From positions 1-50,647 of the forward strand of contig NZ_JAUSBX010000122.1 of assembly GCF_030651835.1 (NCBI RefSeq): a stretch of DNA of 50,647 nt, written 5' to 3'. Under the pieces are notes generated by a model that searched no databases, was not told the DNA's origin, and saw only the letters and a program-made list of their open reading frames with translations. The stretch is from Methylicorpusculum sp. (lineage in GTDB: Bacteria; Pseudomonadota; Gammaproteobacteria; Methylococcales; Methylomonadaceae). Of the stretch, positions 28,617 through 37,157 are shown one piece after another. A program made the translations under genes and the position numbers. Every line of letters begins with the position of its first letter. Position 1 is the stretch's first letter.

Positions 28617-30368
28617 TCAATGCTTATGTTCGCACTCGTTCAGAAAGGTAAGTAAGCTTTCCCGGTACTTGTAATAATCCGGATGGTCAAGCAACGCTTT
28701 TCTCGTACGCGGCCTGGGTAAATCGATGGTTTCAATCTTGCCGATTTTGGCATGAGGACCGTTAGTCATCATCACAACCCGATCGGCTAGCAGAATGGCC
28801 TCATCTACATCATGAGTTACTACGATCGCGGTCACATGGGTTCTTTCCCACACTTCCATCAACACTTCCTGTAACTCCCAACGGGTCAACGAGTCCAGCA
28901 TGCCGAACGGCTCGTCCAGTAACAATAATTTGGGGGAAAGTGCAAATGCTCTGGCAATACCGACCCGCTGCCGCATTCCATTGGACATTTCGGCCGCTTT
29001 TTTATGCAGGGATCCCGCTAATCCAACGCGGGTCAGGTAATATTCAACGATGTCATCACGCTCGCTTTGCGATGCATGCGGATAGACCTTATCGACCCCC
29101 AGACTGACGTTTTCAAACGCGGTCAACCAGGGAAACAAACTGGGTGCCTGAAAGACCACACCCCGGTCGGGTCCTGCTCCGTCAATTTCCTTATTATCCA
29201 GAACAATACCGCCTTCAGAAATGCCGGTGAGTCCTGCCGTCATCGACAATACGGTGGATTTTCCGCAACCCGAATGCCCGATGATCGAAATAAATTCACC
29301 TTTTTTCATCATCAGATCGAAGCCGTCAACCACCATGACCGAACTGTTACCATTCGGAGTCGGGTACACTTTGGACAATTTGGAAAACTCCAGATAGCGC
29401 GGCTTTTCCTTTTCGTCCAGCTTGGGCTTGAGCGCCGAATGATCCAGTTTCCAATCATTACTGGTATTGGGCCTGACATCGGGAAGAACGACTTTATCCT
29501 GCCCGGTATCTTGTGTCTGAGCGATGCCGATCTGCATCAGATAACGGGTGATTTCGGCGCGCAATTTTTTAAATTCAGGATTGTGATTCAGCTCGGTTCT
29601 GTCCCTGGGACGTTCAAGACCGACCCTAAACTCGGGGCCGAAAGTAGCGCCGGGACCGGGATTCAATGGGATAACCCGATCAGCCATATAAATCGCTTCA
29701 TCGACATCGTTGGTAATTAAAATGACGGTTTTTTTCTCCTGCTCCCAAATCTTCAGAATTTCGTCCTGAAGCTTACCTCGCGTCAAAGCGTCTAATGCGC
29801 TCAGCGGCTCGTCCAGCAACAAAATTTCCGGATTAGCAGCCAAAGCCCGGGCGACATTAACCCGTTGACGCATGCCGCCGGACAATTCGGCAGGCTTTTT
29901 GTCCATCGCCGCCCCAAGATTAACCATACGAATATACTTTTCAGTCTGCGCTTTGCGTTGCGCGGCAGGCCAATGCTTGTAAACCTGATCAACCGCCAAT
30001 GCGACGTTGTCGAATACCGACAGCCAAGGCATCAGCGAGTAATTCTGAAACACCACGCCGCGATCAGGTCCCGGTGAAGTGACCGGTAAGCCTGACTTCA
30101 GGATTTGTCCCTGGTCAGGATGAATCAATCCTGCGATCAACGAAATCAGCGTCGTTTTACCGCTGCCGGAAAAACCGACAATAGCGATAAACTCGCCATC
30201 CTCGATACTGAGATTGATATCTTTTAAAACTGAGGTTTTGTTATGCCCTTCACCATAGGATTTGGCAATTTGTTTTAACTGAATGGCCGGTTGAATCTGT
30301 TGACTGATCACCGGTTTAACCACTGCCAACCGGCCCTCGACTTCGACACTGCGTAAAACTGCTGACAT
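28617..30368 (-). CDS. Nitrate ABC transporter ATP-binding protein, two fused ATPase domains (NrtC/NrtD-type)
   Basis: Energises nitrate uptake with NrtA and NrtB. Two complete ATPase domains sit on one 583-aa chain. Domain 1: Walker A GFSGSGKT (about 65-72), signature LSGGMRQRV, Walker B ILLLDEP. Domain 2: Walker A GHSGCGKS (about 363), signature MSNGMRQRV, Walker B LLLLDEP. In cyanobacteria NrtC and NrtD are separate and NrtC carries a substrate-binding-like domain, which is absent here. One chain could provide both halves of the ATPase pair. The second signature has Asn in place of the first Gly of LSGG, so the two ATP sites may be unequal. Start ATG with GAGGGAG upstream, 12 bases after nrtB. 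Confidence 0.92.
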   Translation of the reverse strand: MSAVLRSVEVEGRLAVVKPVISQQIQPAIQLKQIAKSYGEGHNKTSVLKDINLSIEDGEFIAIVGFSGSGKTTLISLIAGLIHPDQGQILKSGLPVTSPGPDRGVVFQNYSLMPWLSVFDNVALAVDQVYKHWPAAQRKAQTEKYIRMVNLGAAMDKKPAELSGGMRQRVNVARALAANPEILLLDEPLSALDALTRGKLQDEILKIWEQEKKTVILITNDVDEAIYMADRVIPLNPGPGATFGPEFRVGLERPRDRTELNHNPEFKKLRAEITRYLMQIGIAQTQDTGQDKVVLPDVRPNTSNDWKLDHSALKPKLDEKEKPRYLEFSKLSKVYPTPNGNSSVMVVDGFDLMMKKGEFISIIGHSGCGKSTVLSMTAGLTGISEGGIVLDNKEIDGAGPDRGVVFQAPSLFPWLTAFENVSLGVDKVYPHASQSERDDIVEYYLTRVGLAGSLHKKAAEMSNGMRQRVGIARAFALSPKLLLLDEPFGMLDSLTRWELQEVLMEVWERTHVTAIVVTHDVDEAILLADRVVMMTNGPHAKIGKIETIDLPRPRTRKALLDHPDYYKYRESLLTFLNECEHKH

Positions 30369-30380
30369 GACGGCTCCCTC

Positions 30381-31397
30381 TTAAATTTGGCGACCGAACG
30401 AAAAAGCGTTTTGCAGCGACTGCATGACGCGATCCAGAATGAAGCCGATGATGCCTATCGTAAATACCGCCACCATGATGCGGCCTAAAGAATTGGAACT
30501 ACCGTTTTGAAACTCGTCCCAGACAAATTTGCCCAGCCCCGGATTTTGAGCCAGCATTTCCGCAGCAATTAACACCATCCAACCCACGCCCAGCGATAAG
30601 CGCATACCGGTAAAGATGTAGGGCAGCGCGGAAGGCAGAATGATTTTTCTGATTTGCGTGCCCCAGTTCAGCTTTAACACTTTTCCGACATTGACCAGGT
30701 CACTGTCAATCGATGAGACACCCACTGTCGTATTGATCAAAGTCGGCCATAGTGAACATAAAGTCACAGTAATCGCTGATGTTAAAAATGCCTTTTCGAA
30801 CCAGGAGTCGTCATTACTGACATAAAGGGCACTGACTACGAGCGTCACAATCGGCAACCAGGCCAATGGCGAAACCGGCTTAAAAATTTGTATCAACGGG
30901 TTCAATCCGGTTCTGACTATTGGGTTCATGCCGCATAGAATACCGACCGGAACAGCAACAATAGTGGCAATTGAAAAACCGACAAAAACAGTATAAAGAC
31001 TGGTAAAAATCTGATCGAGGTAAGTCGGTTTTCCCGTGTAATTGCGCACTCTGGTTTCGGCATCAGGATTACTGGCCCGTTTCTGTTCATTGCTTAAACG
31101 TTGGCGTTCATAAAAACGGGTGGCTTTCTCTCTTTCAGTGTAATGATCCTGCAAAAGTATTCCTGCTTCATGCCAAACCGCACTCGGACCTGGAATGGCG
31201 CCCAAGCTGGTATGAATGCGTGCTGCCGTTACGCTCCAAAGCCCCAGAAAAAAGATGAAAGCAAGTAATGGCACCCCTATCATCTGCAAAATCTGCCTGA
31301 ATTGATGGGCAGGATTTTCTCCGGAGCATAATTTTACAAAAGGGACAAACCAGGTCAGCCCTGTTATCGTAAAAAACTTGATTAACTTATTGCTCAT
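30381..31397 (-). CDS. nrtB: Nitrate ABC transporter permease
   Basis: Inner-membrane permease of the NrtB/SsuC (BPD_transp_1) family, 338 aa. The membrane helices include LAFIFFLGLWSV near the N-terminus, IFTSLYTVFVGFSIATIVAVPVGILCG, and LGVGWMVLIAAEML. The cytoplasmic EAA-like coupling loop lies near KLNWGTQIRKIILPSALPYI, the family position for ATPase contact. The long N-terminal loop with an Arg/Glu-rich stretch is usual for NrtB. ATG 31397 has AGGTAGGA upstream and is preferred over ATG 31421. It lies between nrtA and the fused ATPase gene in the same operon. Confidence 0.93.
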   Translation of the reverse strand: MSNKLIKFFTITGLTWFVPFVKLCSGENPAHQFRQILQMIGVPLLAFIFFLGLWSVTAARIHTSLGAIPGPSAVWHEAGILLQDHYTEREKATRFYERQRLSNEQKRASNPDAETRVRNYTGKPTYLDQIFTSLYTVFVGFSIATIVAVPVGILCGMNPIVRTGLNPLIQIFKPVSPLAWLPIVTLVVSALYVSNDDSWFEKAFLTSAITVTLCSLWPTLINTTVGVSSIDSDLVNVGKVLKLNWGTQIRKIILPSALPYIFTGMRLSLGVGWMVLIAAEMLAQNPGLGKFVWDEFQNGSSNSLGRIMVAVFTIGIIGFILDRVMQSLQNAFSFGRQI

Positions 31398-31471
31398 TGT
31401 TCCTACCTCTTGAAGCGACATCTAAACCCAAGTTCAAAACCGTTATTGCCTCTAACCCGGGTTGTGTGTAA

Positions 31472-32872
31472 TTACTCAATAATTTTTCCATCGACCACTT
31501 TTTGTTTGGCTTTCAAGCCGATCGGGAATTTCGTCAGGTATTCATTAGGTTTGGTCCCGTCATAAACAATTCCGTCGATAAATTCTGTTTGTGGCGATTT
31601 GAAACCGGTTTCACTTCCAGAGGGAAAATCGCTGGCACTGGCCTTTCCTTCAGCGATTAATTCTTTAGCCGCAGCCATGTAAATGTCAGGGCGATAAACC
31701 TGTTTGGCAATTTCCATATACCAATCGTCAGATTTATATTCGTTGATTTGACCCCAGCGGCGCATTTGAGTCAGATACCAAACTGCATCGCTGTAATACG
31801 GATAGGTTGCGTTATAACGAAAAAACACATTGAAATCCGGCAAGGAGCGTTTATCGCCTTTTTCATACTCGAAAGTACCGGTCATGCTATTAGCAATCAC
31901 ATTGTAATCGGCTCCGACATACTTACTGTCCGACAGAATCTTAACGGCTTCCGGACGGTTTTTATTGTTCTCCGCATCAAGCCACATTGCCGCTCTGATC
32001 AAAGCCTTGACCACCGCCAAATGGGTGTTCGGGTATTTATCGGCCCAGGTTTTACTGACGCCGAATACTTTTTCAGGATTGTTTTTCCAGATTTCATAAT
32101 CAGTTACAACCGGCACACCTATACCTTTGAATACAGCTTGCTGATTCCAGGGTTCGCCGACGCAATAACCGGAAATAGTTCCGGCTTCCAGCGTCGAGGG
32201 CATTTGCGGTGGGGGTGTGACCGACAACAAAGCATCCGCATTAATTTGACCGTTGGTATCTTGAGGTGGCGCATAGAAGCCCGGTTTAATGCCGCCTGCG
32301 GCCAACCAGTACCTTAATTCATAGTTATGCGTCGATACCGGAAAGACCATACCCATATTAAAAGCCTTGCCTTCAGCTTTATATTTATCGATAACGGGCT
32401 TCAATGCATCGGCTTTAATCGGGTGAACAGGTTTGCCATCCGCCATGGGAACATGGGGTTTCATTTGCTGCCAGACATCGTTTGAGACAGTCACCGCGTT
32501 GCCATTTAGATCCATACTAAAAGCCGTAACGACTTCGGCTTTCGTACCAAAACCGATGGTGGCTCCCAAAGGCTGACCGGCAAGCATGTGAGCACCATCC
32601 AGTTCGCCGTTGATAACCCGGTCTAAAAGTACTTTCCAGTTGGCTTGTGCTTCGATCTGAACAAAAAGCCCTTCTTCTTCAAAAAAGCCTTTTTCATAGG
32701 CAATGGCCAGTGGTGCCATATCGGTCAGCTTGATAAAACCGAATTTGAGGTCTTCTTTTTCAATGCCTTCAACAGCCTGAGTTACCGGTGAAAAGGTCAA
32801 TACCGAAAAAGACAGTGAAGCGGAGAGAACGGTAAGCCATCGCTTTGAAAGGTGATTGTTAAACTGTTTCAT
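31472..32872 (-). CDS. nrtA: Nitrate-binding periplasmic protein
   Basis: CmpA/NrtA-family substrate-binding protein that delivers nitrate (or nitrite) to NrtB. After a signal peptide ([19 protein letters not shown], cleavage near TQA-VEG) the mature domain shows the family blocks [60 protein letters not shown] and [14 protein letters not shown]. The 466-aa length fits NrtA. The frame opens at ATG 32896, but that codon is fused to the T-run of the leader terminator, so ATG 32872 (MKQFNNH) is the start. It is the first gene of the nrt-nas operon, controlled by the leader upstream. Confidence 0.94.
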   Translation of the reverse strand: MKQFNNHLSKRWLTVLSASLSFSVLTFSPVTQAVEGIEKEDLKFGFIKLTDMAPLAIAYEKGFFEEEGLFVQIEAQANWKVLLDRVINGELDGAHMLAGQPLGATIGFGTKAEVVTAFSMDLNGNAVTVSNDVWQQMKPHVPMADGKPVHPIKADALKPVIDKYKAEGKAFNMGMVFPVSTHNYELRYWLAAGGIKPGFYAPPQDTNGQINADALLSVTPPPQMPSTLEAGTISGYCVGEPWNQQAVFKGIGVPVVTDYEIWKNNPEKVFGVSKTWADKYPNTHLAVVKALIRAAMWLDAENNKNRPEAVKILSDSKYVGADYNVIANSMTGTFEYEKGDKRSLPDFNVFFRYNATYPYYSDAVWYLTQMRRWGQINEYKSDDWYMEIAKQVYRPDIYMAAAKELIAEGKASASDFPSGSETGFKSPQTEFIDGIVYDGTKPNEYLTKFPIGLKAKQKVVDGKIIE

Positions 32873-32896
32873 AAGAAATTTCCGAAAATGTGGCAT

Positions 32897-32952
32897 AAAA
32901 AAAGGCGTCTACATGCGAGAGAGGTGGGAAACCTCGCACGATAGACGCCTTT
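32897..32952 (-). terminator. Intrinsic terminator in the nrtA leader (attenuator)
   Basis: On the minus strand an 11-bp perfect stem AAAGGCGTCTA / TAGACGCCTTT (32942-32952 with 32901-32911) encloses an inner TGCGAG/CTCGCA stem. It is followed directly by seven T (32897-32903). It lies between the promoter and the nrtA start, only 25 bases before the ATG, so it should stop transcription of the operon unless antitermination occurs. Confidence 0.88.
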
Positions 32953-32961
32953 GTCTTGTTT

Positions 32962-32999
32962 GCTCGACAGTGAGCTTGATTAAGACCCCAGCACTGGGG
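32962..32999 (-). promoter_or_regulatory. ANTAR-type RNA target: two hexaloop hairpins in the nrtA leader
   Basis: On the minus strand, hairpin 1 is CCCC-AGTGCT-GGGG (32986-32999) and hairpin 2 is GCTC-ACTGTC-GAGC (32962-32975), separated by a 10-base linker. Both six-base loops have A at position 1 and G at position 4, the recognised signature of ANTAR antiterminator target RNAs (NasR, EutV, NasT class). The pair lies just downstream of the predicted transcription start and 10 bases before the terminator, as in the Klebsiella nasF leader. Binding of an ANTAR protein would be expected to prevent termination in nitrate or nitrite. The cognate protein is not in the window. Confidence 0.85.
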
Positions 33000-33015
33000 G
33001 ATTTACAAATTACAA

Positions 33016-33032
33016 TGCAAAACTATTGCCAA
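33016..33032 (-). promoter_or_regulatory. Sigma-54 promoter of the nrt-nas operon
   Basis: The minus strand reads TTGGCAATAGTTTTGCA, with GG and GC exactly ten bases apart. It differs from TGGCAC-N5-TTGCA at one conserved position. The expected start is near 33005, placing the first ANTAR hairpin at about +6. This fits nitrogen-regulated (NtrC, RpoN) initiation. Confidence 0.8.
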
Positions 33033-33174
33033 TTTTCATTAAAACACCGATATAAAATTTTTTAACTTTATAGAACATAGAGTTAAGACGATTGTAAAAA
33101 CAGCCGGCAGAAAAGTGAAGACGGCTTTAACGGCCTCAAGTTAGTGCATAAATTGCACATTAAAGCTAAAACAA

Positions 33175-33189
33175 GCACCAATATTGCGC
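33175..33189. promoter_or_regulatory. Possible NtrC-type enhancer site
   Basis: GCACC-AATAT-TGCGC resembles the NtrC dyad GCACC-N5-GGTGC (full left half, three of five on the right) and lies about 150 bases upstream of the sigma-54 promoter, a normal enhancer distance. A single partial match, so tentative. The nearby perfect palindrome GTGCA-TAAAT-TGCAC (33144-33158) has the half-sites in the opposite order. Confidence 0.4.
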
Positions 33190-33227
33190 ACGCGGGGTTT
33201 AATCGTAATGCCTGGATAGTCAGTATC

Positions 33228-33288
33228 GTAGGAACTGACCATGCTCGCAGTCAAAGGTAGATCAATCGCGTGCATGGCCCGCTCCTAC
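33228..33288. repeat. 61-bp REP-like palindromic repeat, copy 1
   Basis: The element starts GTAGGA and ends TCCTAC. Its arms GTAGGAACTGACCATGC and GCATGGCCCGCTCCTAC are imperfect inverted repeats. A second copy of the same length and orientation lies at 38760-38820. Non-coding; frames across it are not credible. Confidence 0.8.
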
Positions 33289-33462
33289 AAAATATACCTT
33301 TCGCACTTCAAATTTCGGCAGTGCCTAATTTCGATCTACGATGGGTATACATTTAAGTTAATGGCATTGGGATTTAATCCAGCGGGTCCTAGAGACCTTA
33401 TTCTCAACTTTTACAACCACAAAGAAATTGACCAACCCTAAGGGTTTAACCGTTGCCTCCCA

Positions 33463-33490
33463 TTAACAAATCAAGTCAATGCTCTATACT
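33463..33490 (+). promoter_or_regulatory. Candidate sigma-70 promoter for the NIT-chemoreceptor operon
   Basis: TTAACA (33463-33468), a 16-bp spacer and TATACT (33485-33490) each differ by one base from consensus, 161 bases upstream of the ATG at 33652. The remainder of 33289-33651 shows no gene. Confidence 0.4.
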
Positions 33491-33651
33491 AAAAACCACA
33501 TTTTCGTAGCGAAGATCAGCGATTTCCTGATTGACAGATGCCTGATCAAATCCACCGAGCAGGAATGACAAGACCTTCATCCCCCGGTATGACCTCAACG
33601 TCCTTGCTTCAATCGAAAATATTACTGCACGAGACTTAATGAGGGAACTCG

Positions 33652-35526
33652 ATGTTTAGCCTACATAAGTTGAAATTCAACTTTAAGATTGCCTTAATCG
33701 CCTTATTACCCCTTTCGGGTTTGCTGTTGATATCGTCTTTTATAGTTATCCATCAAGTGGATGAAATGCAATCGGCCGAGAGAATTATTTCGCTGGCAAA
33801 TTTATCCGTGCATGTCAGTGATCTGGTCCATGAATTACAGAAGGAACGAGGGATGTCGGCTGGCCATTTGGGCAGCCGTGGGCAAAAATTTAAAACCGAA
33901 TTGGTCCGGCAGCGCGAAACCACCGATGCCCGTCTCAAAAAGTTGAATCAATTTCTCAGCGAATTCGATAAGGAACTCAGTCGCGAAATTGCCGAAAGCA
34001 TGGACAGCGCAGACAGGCAAATGGCCGGGCTCATCTCAACCCGCCGGGGTGTCAGCGCGTTAACGGCTAGCGGAGAAACTACCCTCGCTTATTATTCCAA
34101 CCTGAATGCCGCTTATCTGGATATCATCGCCCAACTGCCCCAGTTCAGCACCAATGTTCACATTAACCATAAACTGGATGCTTACGCCAATTTTCTTAAA
34201 GGCAAGGAACAAGCCGGCATAGAGCGTGCAGTTTTAACCAATACGTTTACAAGAGACGTTTTTGGCCCCGGCATGTACGAAAAACTGGTCAGCTTGATTG
34301 CCTTCCAGGATACTTATTTAGACTTGTTTACCACTGTAGCACCCACCGAATATAAAGATTTTTTCAAGCACACTTTGTCCGGCAAAACGATAGAAGAGAC
34401 CGCCAGGATGCGGCGCAAAGCCTTGGACAAAGCTGAAAAAGGCGGATTTGGCGTCGATGCGAGCCACTGGTTTGCGATGCAAACCGGCAAAATTGATTTA
34501 CTGAAAGAGGTAGAAAACTTCATCGCGAATGATGCTATGGCGACTTCAACCGGCATCCGGCAGGAAGCCACCCGCCAATTAATTTTTAACGGCATTTTCA
34601 TTGCCATAATCGGCGGATTATCATTCATGCTGTTCTGGATTATCAGTAAAGACATTGCCCATCAACTGGGCGGAGAACCTCAAGTAGTCAGTGCCATGAC
34701 GGCAAAAATCGCTGCCGGCCAACTGGACCGACGCACAGAGGCTCACTCGTCTCGTCATGTCGGCATTTTTGCAGCGATGCTGACCATGCAAAAACGCTTA
34801 GCCGATGTCATCGGCACCATCAGTACTTGTTCGGAGCAAATTGCCCAGGCATCCCAGGAAGTCAACAATGCGGCTCAAACTTTGAGCCAAAGCACCTGCG
34901 AACAAGCGGCCAGCATCGAACAAACCAGCGCCGCGCTTGAGCAACTGACCGGCACGGTTGAAAACAATCACGAAAACGCGCAAATCACCGAAAAGATTGC
35001 GATCACCGCAGCAGCCACTGCTGTCGATGGCGGGCAAGCAGTCAATGATACGGTCGCAGCCATGGAAAAAATTGCCTACAAAATCAGTTTAATTGAAGAA
35101 ATAGCTTATCAAACCAATTTGCTATCTTTGAATGCCTCGATTGTCGCGGCTAAAGCCGGTGAACATGGCGCCAGTTTCAGCGTGGTGGCTACTGAAGTTC
35201 GTAAACTGTCCACGCGCAGTCAGGAAACCGCCAACGAAATCAGCACGCTCGCCAAAAATGGCTTGGCCATCGCGAAGAAAGCTGGAAATCTATTGAATGA
35301 AGTGCTGCCTAACATTCAGAAAACCGCCAGCTTGGTGCAGGAAATAGCCTCTGCATCTGACACACAAGCCACGGGTGTCCGGCAAATCAGTCAGGCAATC
35401 GTGCAACTGGATAACGTCATTCAACAAAATGCCGCCGCATCCGAACAATTAGCCGCTACATCAGAAGAACTGAATGATCAAAGCCAGTTATTGATGGGTC
35501 AAATTGGATTTTTCAAACTGCAGTAA
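33652..35526 (+). CDS. Methyl-accepting chemotaxis-type receptor with NIT nitrate-sensing domain
   Basis: Membrane receptor of 624 aa. TM1 spans about 10-33. The periplasmic NIT domain (about 45-300) includes the characteristic VHELQKERGMSAGHLGSRG and RQRETTDARL; in NasR this domain binds nitrate/nitrite through conserved Arg residues (known). TM2 spans about 305-328 (GIFIAIIGGLSFMLFWII), followed by a HAMP-like linker. The long helical signalling domain has its tip at IAYQTNLLSLNASIVAAKAGEHG, about residues 482-504, the conserved CheA/CheW contact with mild changes. The C-terminus shows no CheR/CheB pentapeptide. ATG with GAGGG upstream. It is divergent from the nrt-nas operon, which supports nitrate as the signal (inference), and is followed by a heme kinase gene after 50 bases. 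Confidence 0.9.
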   Translation: MFSLHKLKFNFKIALIALLPLSGLLLISSFIVIHQVDEMQSAERIISLANLSVHVSDLVHELQKERGMSAGHLGSRGQKFKTELVRQRETTDARLKKLNQFLSEFDKELSREIAESMDSADRQMAGLISTRRGVSALTASGETTLAYYSNLNAAYLDIIAQLPQFSTNVHINHKLDAYANFLKGKEQAGIERAVLTNTFTRDVFGPGMYEKLVSLIAFQDTYLDLFTTVAPTEYKDFFKHTLSGKTIEETARMRRKALDKAEKGGFGVDASHWFAMQTGKIDLLKEVENFIANDAMATSTGIRQEATRQLIFNGIFIAIIGGLSFMLFWIISKDIAHQLGGEPQVVSAMTAKIAAGQLDRRTEAHSSRHVGIFAAMLTMQKRLADVIGTISTCSEQIAQASQEVNNAAQTLSQSTCEQAASIEQTSAALEQLTGTVENNHENAQITEKIAITAAATAVDGGQAVNDTVAAMEKIAYKISLIEEIAYQTNLLSLNASIVAAKAGEHGASFSVVATEVRKLSTRSQETANEISTLAKNGLAIAKKAGNLLNEVLPNIQKTASLVQEIASASDTQATGVRQISQAIVQLDNVIQQNAAASEQLAATSEELNDQSQLLMGQIGFFKLQ

Positions 35527-35576
35527 GTTACCCAAAACATGAATCCCCTCTTCTATTTATACCGCAAACCCTGCTC

Positions 35577-37157
35577 ATGAAAGAAAAAACAGCCATCGAT
35601 GCCCAGCTTCGCAGAGTGCACCTCCCTCTGCTGCTACTGATGATCACGATGATTCTGGCGGCATCGTTATATTTTCGCATCAGCTCGGTTCGTCATCATA
35701 ATCTGGAAGTAACGACCGTCGGGGCGCGCAATATTTTTCAGATAATTGTCCTGACCCGGCAATGGAATGCAGAACACCAGGGAGTCTATGCTTTAGTAAG
35801 CGCTGACACGCAACCTAATCCCTATCTGGAACATCCTGACCGGGATTTGGAACTGGCTGACAAACGCCGGTTGACCATGATCAATCCGGCCTATATGACC
35901 CGGCAAATTGCAGATCTGGCCATGAGCGATGAACATCTCAACCTGCATCTGCATATCACCAGCTTAAAGCCCATCAGACCTGAAAACGGACCGGACGATT
36001 GGGAAGCTTTGGCGCTGAAAGAATTCGAGGAGGGTAAATCTGAAAAGTTCAGCATCGAAAACATCAATGATCAAAGTTACCTGCGTTATATGGCCCCTTT
36101 AGCCGTCAAGCAACCATGCCTGGCATGTCACGCCAAACAAGGCTATAAACTAGGTGACGTGCGGGGTGGCATCAGCGTGAGCATGCCTTATCAGGCCATT
36201 GAGCAGGCAACGCAAAACGAAATTATGGCTACCGTGATCAATCACGGCTTTTTTTACGTTCTGCTGGTCACAATCAGCTGGGTCCTGATCGAATTACTGG
36301 CTCGTCGATGGCGCAGTCTGGATGACACGATTATGTCGCTGGAAGCCACCCGTACTGAATTGATTGCCACCGAAAAAATGGCATCACTGGGACGTTTGGT
36401 CGCTGGTTTCGCCCATGAATTGAACACACCGGTCGGTGTGGCCGTCGGCGCAATCAGTCACAGCGACGAGACCATCAAAACCCTGAAACAGTTGTTGACC
36501 CTAGATGAAGTCAGCGAAATAGAGTTTTCTACCCAGATCGATTATCTGAGCGAAAGTCACGATTTGGCTTTGGCCAATTTACGCCGCGCCGCAGATTTGG
36601 TTCAGCGTTTTAAACGCACATCAATCGACCGGGGTTCTGAGCATAAACGCGAGTTTCAGCTGGCTGAACTGATACAGGATGTATTGACCACGCTACGCAA
36701 TGTCTTGAAAAAAACCGCCATCAAGGTTGTTGTCGACTGCGATCCCCTGCTCAAATTATACGGTGCGCCCGGTTTACTGGAGCAGATACTCACCAACCTG
36801 ATTACCAACAGTGTCACTCACGGTTTCGATGAAGGTCGACGCACCGGACGCATTCTGATCAAAACCTTTAAAAACAGTGACGGGAAGCTCGTCATTGACT
36901 ACCAGGATGATGGCGCAGGCATGAACGATGAGGTTTGCCGTCAGGCTTTCGAACCTTTTTTCACGACCCGACGGGACTGCGGGGGGTCCGGCTTGGGACT
37001 TTATGTCATCTATACTATCGTTACTCATCAAATGGCCGGTGCAATTCATATTAAAGCAAGACCCGGCCTAGGGTCTCATATCCACATTGAATGTCCGATT
37101 GAAAACCCGCCTAATCAAGGAAACCGTTATGAAGCTAATCCGTCGCTCAAACCCTGA
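35577..37157 (+). CDS. Sensor histidine kinase with periplasmic c-type heme (DUF3365/Tll0287-like) domain
   Basis: Membrane kinase of 526 aa. TM1 spans about 17-37. The periplasmic DUF3365-type domain (about 40-215) has a CXXCH c-heme motif, CLACH at residues 181-185. TM2 spans about 222-245, then a short helical linker. HisKA has phospho-His H280 in GFAHELNTPVG, and the ATPase domain carries N (LITNSVTHG), DDGAGM and GGSGLGLYV. A heme bound on the periplasmic side could sense redox state, oxygen or nitric oxide; which one is not readable. It overlaps the next gene, a REC/HD-GYP regulator, by 29 bases, so the two form a two-component pair. Some relatives use the same domain without a kinase. 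Confidence 0.9.
   Translation: MKEKTAIDAQLRRVHLPLLLLMITMILAASLYFRISSVRHHNLEVTTVGARNIFQIIVLTRQWNAEHQGVYALVSADTQPNPYLEHPDRDLELADKRRLTMINPAYMTRQIADLAMSDEHLNLHLHITSLKPIRPENGPDDWEALALKEFEEGKSEKFSIENINDQSYLRYMAPLAVKQPCLACHAKQGYKLGDVRGGISVSMPYQAIEQATQNEIMATVINHGFFYVLLVTISWVLIELLARRWRSLDDTIMSLEATRTELIATEKMASLGRLVAGFAHELNTPVGVAVGAISHSDETIKTLKQLLTLDEVSEIEFSTQIDYLSESHDLALANLRRAADLVQRFKRTSIDRGSEHKREFQLAELIQDVLTTLRNVLKKTAIKVVVDCDPLLKLYGAPGLLEQILTNLITNSVTHGFDEGRRTGRILIKTFKNSDGKLVIDYQDDGAGMNDEVCRQAFEPFFTTRRDCGGSGLGLYVIYTIVTHQMAGAIHIKARPGLGSHIHIECPIENPPNQGNRYEANPSLKP

Noticed and set aside
29067-29720. 217-aa open frame on the plus strand
   Set aside because: It is wholly antisense to the fused ATPase gene, with no recognisable motif and no ribosome-binding site.
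31748-32317. 189-aa open frame opposite nrtA
   Set aside because: Antisense shadow of a strongly conserved gene.
33144-33158. Perfect palindrome GTGCA-TAAAT-TGCAC as an NtrC site
   Set aside because: The half-sites face the opposite way from the NtrC consensus; it may bind another regulator, so no call was made.
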